Assembly: GCF_026745355.1 (NCBI RefSeq)
Contig: NC_079203.1
Coordinates: 39,156,492 to 39,220,491, forward strand
DNA length: 64,000 bases
Source: Beta vulgaris subsp. vulgaris
Taxonomy: Eukaryota > Streptophyta > Magnoliopsida > Caryophyllales > Amaranthaceae
Reading direction: 5' to 3'
Shown in pieces: positions 59,583 to 64,000 of this stretch. Made by a program: the position numbers and the translations under genes. Each line of letters opens with the position of its first letter. The stretch's first letter is position 1. Under the pieces are notes generated by a model that worked only from the letters and a program-made list of their open reading frames with translations, was not told the DNA's origin and searched no databases.

Positions 59583-60415
59583 ATTACATTATTGAATTCT
59601 TCAAGTATGAGATACTTAAACATTCCTTTTTGTCGTTCTTTTGTGAAAAATATTTTATATCATTTGCTAGTGTTTCTGGAATTTCACAGTATAATTCGTA
59701 CCGTGGGTTTAAGGGATTTTATAATGTTGATATTCTCTAGTATAGATAATTTAACTAACTTTTTACTTTGACTTTTTTTTATACCTATTTATTGGTATTA
59801 TTCCTGAAATTTCTTTAAAAAGTAAGATACTCAATTTGGAGAATTTAGTAGTTTTACTTTAATTCTTTTGCTTCTTAACGTATAAAGTAATGTCAGTTTT
59901 TCTTTTATTTAAGATTATACCTTTGAGTAAAATCTTTATAAGCAACTCTAATTAGAGTCTACGAAAGAATACATAAAATAGCAATTAAATAATCGCTACT
60001 TCTTATCGCGTGATCCACAAGTAAAATAACTTCGCTCAAAATGAAACACTCATCATAATTCGTGAAAATGAAGTTCCCTGATGCTTTGAATGATTATAAG
60101 TTATTTTGAAATTGATGTTGATATTTTTAATTTTTTTTTTGAACTTTTTTCTAAAAGGCCTCATTTTGATGATTCGCATAGGGCCTCTATATAATTCGAA
60201 ACGGGAGCACAATCTACGTATTTCTTTTTCACAAAGCCACTATAAAAACCCCCATCAAAAACACTACGTAACACCATTGTTTCACCATTAATTTTAGTAT
60301 AGGTTTGATCATCAAAACTTAAAAGTGAGTAATTTTCTCGGGCTATGCTATATATATATACAACAAAAAAAAAGACTAAATACAAAAAAATATATTAAAA
60401 GACTAATTTATCCTT

Positions 60416-60537
60416 GGGGGTCATCTATGACAAATGACCCGATTTTGGGGGGTCATCTATGACAAATGACCCCCTTATATATGGTCATCTATGACAAATG
60501 ACCCCCATATAGGGGAGTCATCTATGATAAATGACCC
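60416..60537. repeat. Cluster of four hairpin-forming repeats (GGGTCAT...ATGACCC)
   Basis: Units at about 60418-60440, 60450-60473, 60483-60505 and 60515-60537, each with arms GGGTCAT and ATGACCC around a 9-base centre CTATGACAA (CTATGATAA in the last). The arms are conserved while the spacers vary (TTATATAT, ATTTTG, ATATAGG). No coding frame. Confidence 0.85.
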
Positions 60538-61092
60538 AATTCCTCATTGTAGTAGATATAATCGCAATCCAGAAAATATAAAATATGACCTACCACTTTG
60601 AATAATATGACAATAAATTTGAAATTTAGACAGTTGAGTACTTAACGAACTGCTCTTATTATTATTTATTAAAGCGATTTTCATAGTTGAAGCCCAATTA
60701 TATTAAAAAAAAAAATTAATCATGATTAAGTTAGGCATAATTTTAGATGTTGTACTTATTTTTTTTTTCTTGTATATAGCACTTATGTTTTTCAATTAAA
60801 AAAAAATAGTAAGGTAAATAGTATTATTCAATAGTTGTCAAAAGTATAATTGACTTTTTGAGCGGTTAAAGATCTCGCCGTTGGACATTAAAAGAGCTTA
60901 ATATCATAACAAACCACATTAAGAATTTTTGAAAATCAAATTTCTCAACAACATGAAAACTGATAAGATTACATTTAACTCGACAAATGAAAAAACAAAA
61001 AACAATAAAATTAAACTAAGAACGTGGATCAAGAAGTTATCTCTCTATGTAAAACGCATAACTGAGAGAATTATACATCATATTCATTAATC

Positions 61093-61755
61093 ATGGGAGA
61101 AAATACAAGTGAAAAAGAACCACAAAAACCCCAACATTCATCCATAAAGCTTTTACAAGAGATGAATACCCTTGAAAAAGAATATCAAATTTTCATACAA
61201 TCATCTTCAACAATAAAAAAGCCCCTCAAAAAATACAACAGTTTTGATGATTTAGTACACTTTGATAGCTCTCCAAGAAATCTCATGTCTGCGCTTCAAC
61301 AACAACACCCAACAACAAAAACAAGTAGTACAAGAAGGAGATCATCGTCATTTTCCTATTGTTCTCCATCAACTATTACAGGAAGTAGTGGAGAAGTTTG
61401 GAGAGTGAGAGAAAATGAACTGGCCATGGATGACATTAGAAGAGAGCGAAAACTCGCTTTCGAGAGCGGGAAACTAAGAGGGAGGAGGCTTTTTCATGAA
61501 GAAAGTGATGTGAGTTATGATGAAGATGAAGATATTCATAGTGTTTGTGATGAGATTTATTATGTGGGTGAAGTAGTGAAGGAAAATACTAGGGCAGTTA
61601 AAGAGAGAAAGTTAGGTGATCATTTTACATGTTTTGCAAAGGGTAAGATGTTGATTATTGTGGCTTTAATGGTGTTTGTTTTTGGTATAATTTCAATGGG
61701 AAGATTTGATGGATATGGAAGAGAAGTGAAGGTTTTTGTAATGTTCCCAACTTGA
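61093..61755 (+). CDS. Unrecognised 220-aa protein with a C-terminal membrane anchor
   Basis: A single open frame, ATG 61093 to TGA 61753-61755. Residues 1-60 are Lys/Glu/Gln-rich with a short LLQEMNTLEKEYQIF helix; 60-105 are Ser/Thr-rich with RRRSSSFSY; 106-145 hold a conserved-looking WRVRENELAMDDIRRERKLA block and a basic GRRLF. Residues 140-160 are acidic (DVSYDEDEDIHSVCDE). Residues about 184-203 (KMLIIVALMVFVFGIISMG) form one membrane segment near the end, with a short basic tail. This layout suggests a cytosolic domain anchored at a membrane. I do not recognise the family; no transposon ends flank it, and codon use looks ordinary. Probably a plant-specific host gene. Confidence 0.75.
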   Translation: MGENTSEKEPQKPQHSSIKLLQEMNTLEKEYQIFIQSSSTIKKPLKKYNSFDDLVHFDSSPRNLMSALQQQHPTTKTSSTRRRSSSFSYCSPSTITGSSGEVWRVRENELAMDDIRRERKLAFESGKLRGRRLFHEESDVSYDEDEDIHSVCDEIYYVGEVVKENTRAVKERKLGDHFTCFAKGKMLIIVALMVFVFGIISMGRFDGYGREVKVFVMFPT

Positions 61756-61756
61756 T

Positions 61757-62487
61757 TTCTTTCTTTTAGTTTCATAGAAATGCTTTTATTTTGTTACTAT
61801 TCATATTTATGCCTTTTTTAAAAAAAAAAATAACCCTAATTTTTCATTTGATGTTAGATTTTTGAGTATGTGTTTGTCAATTTGTTTTTGATCAATCTTT
61901 GGATTATGATTATAGTATGTGTAAATGGATGCCGATGTACACTAATGATCGAATTAATTAGTAGCTTGTTGGTTTGCTTTATTTGTGTGGTCTTTGCTTG
62001 GTTTTGTGAGCTTAAGAAGCTTTAACCATTATCGCCCTCCTTCCACTTTAAAGAGTTTGGCCTGTAAAGATGAATTGGGAGATTATTGAAAAATACATTA
62101 TGATTGATAAATTAGAGTAAGATAGAGTTCAACTTATCAGTAAATATATGCTTCAATTTAGATCATGTATTTGTATTTAGTATTTTCTTTTCAAAAGGTA
62201 ATAGTAGTAGTATTTGAGACTTGTTGGGTCTTTAGGCGAGTGGCCTGTACGAGGGCAGCTCGAAGGAAATTCATCTTACAACACATTTCCGAAACGAAAA
62301 AAAAGTTTACATTCTTGACGTATTTGCTATCACATATATACTTTACGAAGTGAATAAGTGATGCACAGATGAATCCATGCAAAATTGAATTGGAGATGCA
62401 TCATTGACCTCCTAGTTGATTCACGGGCGGAGTTGCACCTGTTGGGGTTAGTTTTATTTTTATGGAAAATATGTTCAAAATTATTAG
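61757..62487. other. 3' flank of the 220-aa gene, nothing further supported
   Basis: AT-rich, with AATAAC/AATAAA-like words near 61830 that could help polyadenylation. Short open frames around 62165-62382 lack any domain. Confidence 0.4.
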
Positions 62488-62735
62488 TAGATGTCCTTTA
62501 TTAGTTTACCCATTTTGACTTTTCACATGTATCGATGTAAAACTTTGAGTAATAATTATGTATTTGTAAAAAATTCTAAAAATTTGATATTCGAAACTAC
62601 ATATTGAGACGAATCAAAGATATCCCGCATGATTATATTTTTCCTTACATATGAAGCACAAATGATGGTCAAAGTAACAATGATGAATAGTGTATTAAGT
62701 CAAACTGGATAAACTAATAAAGGACGGAGGGAGTA
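62488..62735. mobile_element. Stowaway-like MITE with a damaged left end
   Basis: The right terminus is CTAATAAAGGACGGAGGGAGTA. The left side has the matching TGTCCTTTATTAG but has lost the CTCCCTCCG part. Internal blocks include ATTGAGACGAATCAAAGA and a CATGATTATATTTTTCC word like those of the other Stowaway copies. Confidence 0.75.
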
Positions 62736-63362
62736 TCTAGTATGGGACTATGGGGTATTGGGGTGCACTAATCATTCACAAACGGTAAATCCGTAAATAA
62801 AAGAGTATTATTAGATACAGTTTGATGTGGTGGTGATAAAGGCTGACAAGTGTGTTCCACACATGCTTTTGCATGTTGTGACAATGTGATACCAATACCA
62901 GGTTATAATGGTACCAATGTGAGTGTTTGAGTCTTTTTTGGACTCAAACAGTTGGTTACCAAGGCTTTCTCCACTTGTGCTTGTGGAATGCTCCTAGTAT
63001 TGCTTAATTTTCATGGACTCTTTATTAACTCTAAACAAGCTATAAAAGGAAATGTCCAACTTTTTAGTCATATTAATGTCTTCAAGTTTTAATCACTTGA
63101 CATGATATCATAGCTAAAAGTCTAAATCACGTCGGGTGTTCAACTTTAACTTTTGTTTTCAACAAAAACTCCAATCATCTAAAAAAGAAAAAGAAAAGAT
63201 AGAAAAAACTGACCCAATACAAAGAAAGATTTTCTGATTGGCCTTTTGATTTTGCACAAAATTGTTTGGGATTTAAAAGGGTTAGAGGATTAGAAACGTA
63301 TGGTTGTAATAGATCTCAGGTGAAAAACCTGTACGAACACAGTCAAATAATTTCTTCTTACC
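62736..63362. other. Intergenic, nothing supported
   Basis: No coding region. A TATAAAAGGA word at 63041 and a GTGTTCCACACATGC palindrome-like stretch near 62853 are noted but have no supporting gene downstream. Confidence 0.35.
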
Positions 63363-63624
63363 TACTTCCTCCGTTTAGAAATAGTTGCACCATTTCTATT
63401 TTGTGCACTATTCATATCTTACACTTAGATTGTCTTTGGTGATTTATATTTTAGGAAAAACATAGTCATGTGGGATCTTGTTAGATTTGTCTCGATGTAA
63501 ATTTTTTAATATCAACTTTTTATAATTTTTACTTATTGATAATTAAAGATATTAATGGTTGAAATCATACATCGGCATGCGTGAAAAGTAGAAATGGTGC
63601 AACTATTTCTAAACGGAGGAAGTA
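63363..63624. mobile_element. Stowaway MITE, second intact copy
   Basis: Ends TACTTCCTCCGTTTAGAAATA and the complement of ...TTTCTAAACGGAGGAAGTA, TA target duplication at both edges, 262 bp. The interior carries CATAGTCATGTGGGATCTTG, the reverse-complement counterpart of the block in the 55388-55651 copy, so the two are inserted in opposite orientations. Confidence 0.93.
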
Positions 63625-63899
63625 TTAAAGAAAAATGTCTGAGTTTACTAAACACATTTAGAAATAACCACTAATCTAACAACAACCAAAAAAAAAAAAA
63701 TCAAAGCAAACAACTGGTCGAATTGACCAAGTAAAAACACCAATACCAACAAACAGTTGCAAAACACCCAACATTCTCTTAATTATCCACAATCATCAAG
63801 ACTCATTTGACAACACTTCCAAAAAATTAGGAAAAACCACATATTAAGTAATTATCTACATTTCTAATTCATTAATAAACAAATAACACAATCGATGAT

Positions 63900-64000
63900 T
63901 TAGTAATACTTCTTAATCCTTACATTGCTAGAGTAGTGCCTTTTGGTGTTGAGCAATGCTGGGAGCGTCATTGTCCTAGTATTGTTACACCTTATGTACT
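63900..64000 (-). CDS. Possible terminal exon of an unrecognised gene, running off the right edge
   Basis: On the minus strand one frame is open from the window edge to TAA at 63900-63902: ...I-R-C-N-N-T-R-T-M-T-L-P-A-L-L-N-T-K, then a basic Tyr/Lys-rich end. About 32 codons, soluble composition. I do not recognise it. The short length means it may be chance. Confidence 0.3.
   Translation of the reverse strand, partial: YIRCNNTRTMTLPALLNTKRHYSSNVRIKKYY

Overview
This is a stretch of nuclear DNA from a flowering plant: intron-rich, AT-rich and crowded with plant transposable elements. The repeat types (Athila-type Gypsy, CACTA, FAR1-type MULE, BED/DUF659 hAT, plant L1 with a C-terminal RNase H, Stowaway and Tourist MITEs, a Cassandra-like 5S-bearing element) point to a eudicot. 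A Caryophyllales relative of spinach, beet or quinoa is my guess from general feel, not a demonstration.

Only one host gene can be named with confidence: the SUMO-activating enzyme small subunit SAE1, plus strand, 31837-46568. Its ten exons join in frame to 323 codons plus stop, and every intron is GT-AG. Intron 5 is about 7.7 kb. It holds an antisense hAT transposon that itself carries a Harbinger-type MITE, and a 242-bp tandem repeat carrying regularly spaced CACGTG boxes. Intron 7 holds a small hAT derivative. A second likely host gene is an intron-less 220-aa C-terminally membrane-anchored protein at 61093-61755 that I do not recognise. Two partial terminal exons lie near the window edges (496-618 plus; 63900-64000 minus).

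From left to right: a deleted hAT element with a perfect 8-bp target duplication (1388-2883); a Tourist-like MITE; 2.6 kb of featureless AT-rich DNA; the last codons of an aspartyl protease gene (minus). Next comes a retroelement with one long ORF (starting at 6219), split by a complete 10.5-kb CACTA element (6898-17417). The CACTA carries decayed TNPD and TNPA/Ulp1-like genes and elaborate subterminal hairpins. The retroelement resumes at 17421 and ends in an LTR (19191-20558), which abuts the reverse transcriptase of an Athila element (minus, 20559-25402). The 5' LTR of that Athila abuts a MULE-type region (25403 to about 31100) with a five-exon FAR1-like transposase pseudogene and the last exon of a convergent second gene. 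Then comes SAE1.

Right of SAE1: a SINE-like tRNA-derived stretch, a tiny truncated retro-insertion, two related MITEs (one carrying a Cassandra-like insertion), a (TA)n tract, a 5'-truncated L1-type LINE with one in-frame stop, a Stowaway MITE, a second copy of the Harbinger-type MITE, a 2.56-kb solo LTR with a perfect 5-bp duplication, a cluster of four short hairpin repeats, the 220-aa gene, and two more Stowaway elements.

The transposon genes are all damaged in this window by stops, frameshifts or truncation. I found no tRNA gene, rRNA gene, CRISPR array or bacterial-type operon. The less ordinary signals are the intronic G-box array in SAE1, the hairpin arrays at the CACTA ends, the tandem palindromes near 60.4 kb, and the cleanly reversible CACTA insertion.
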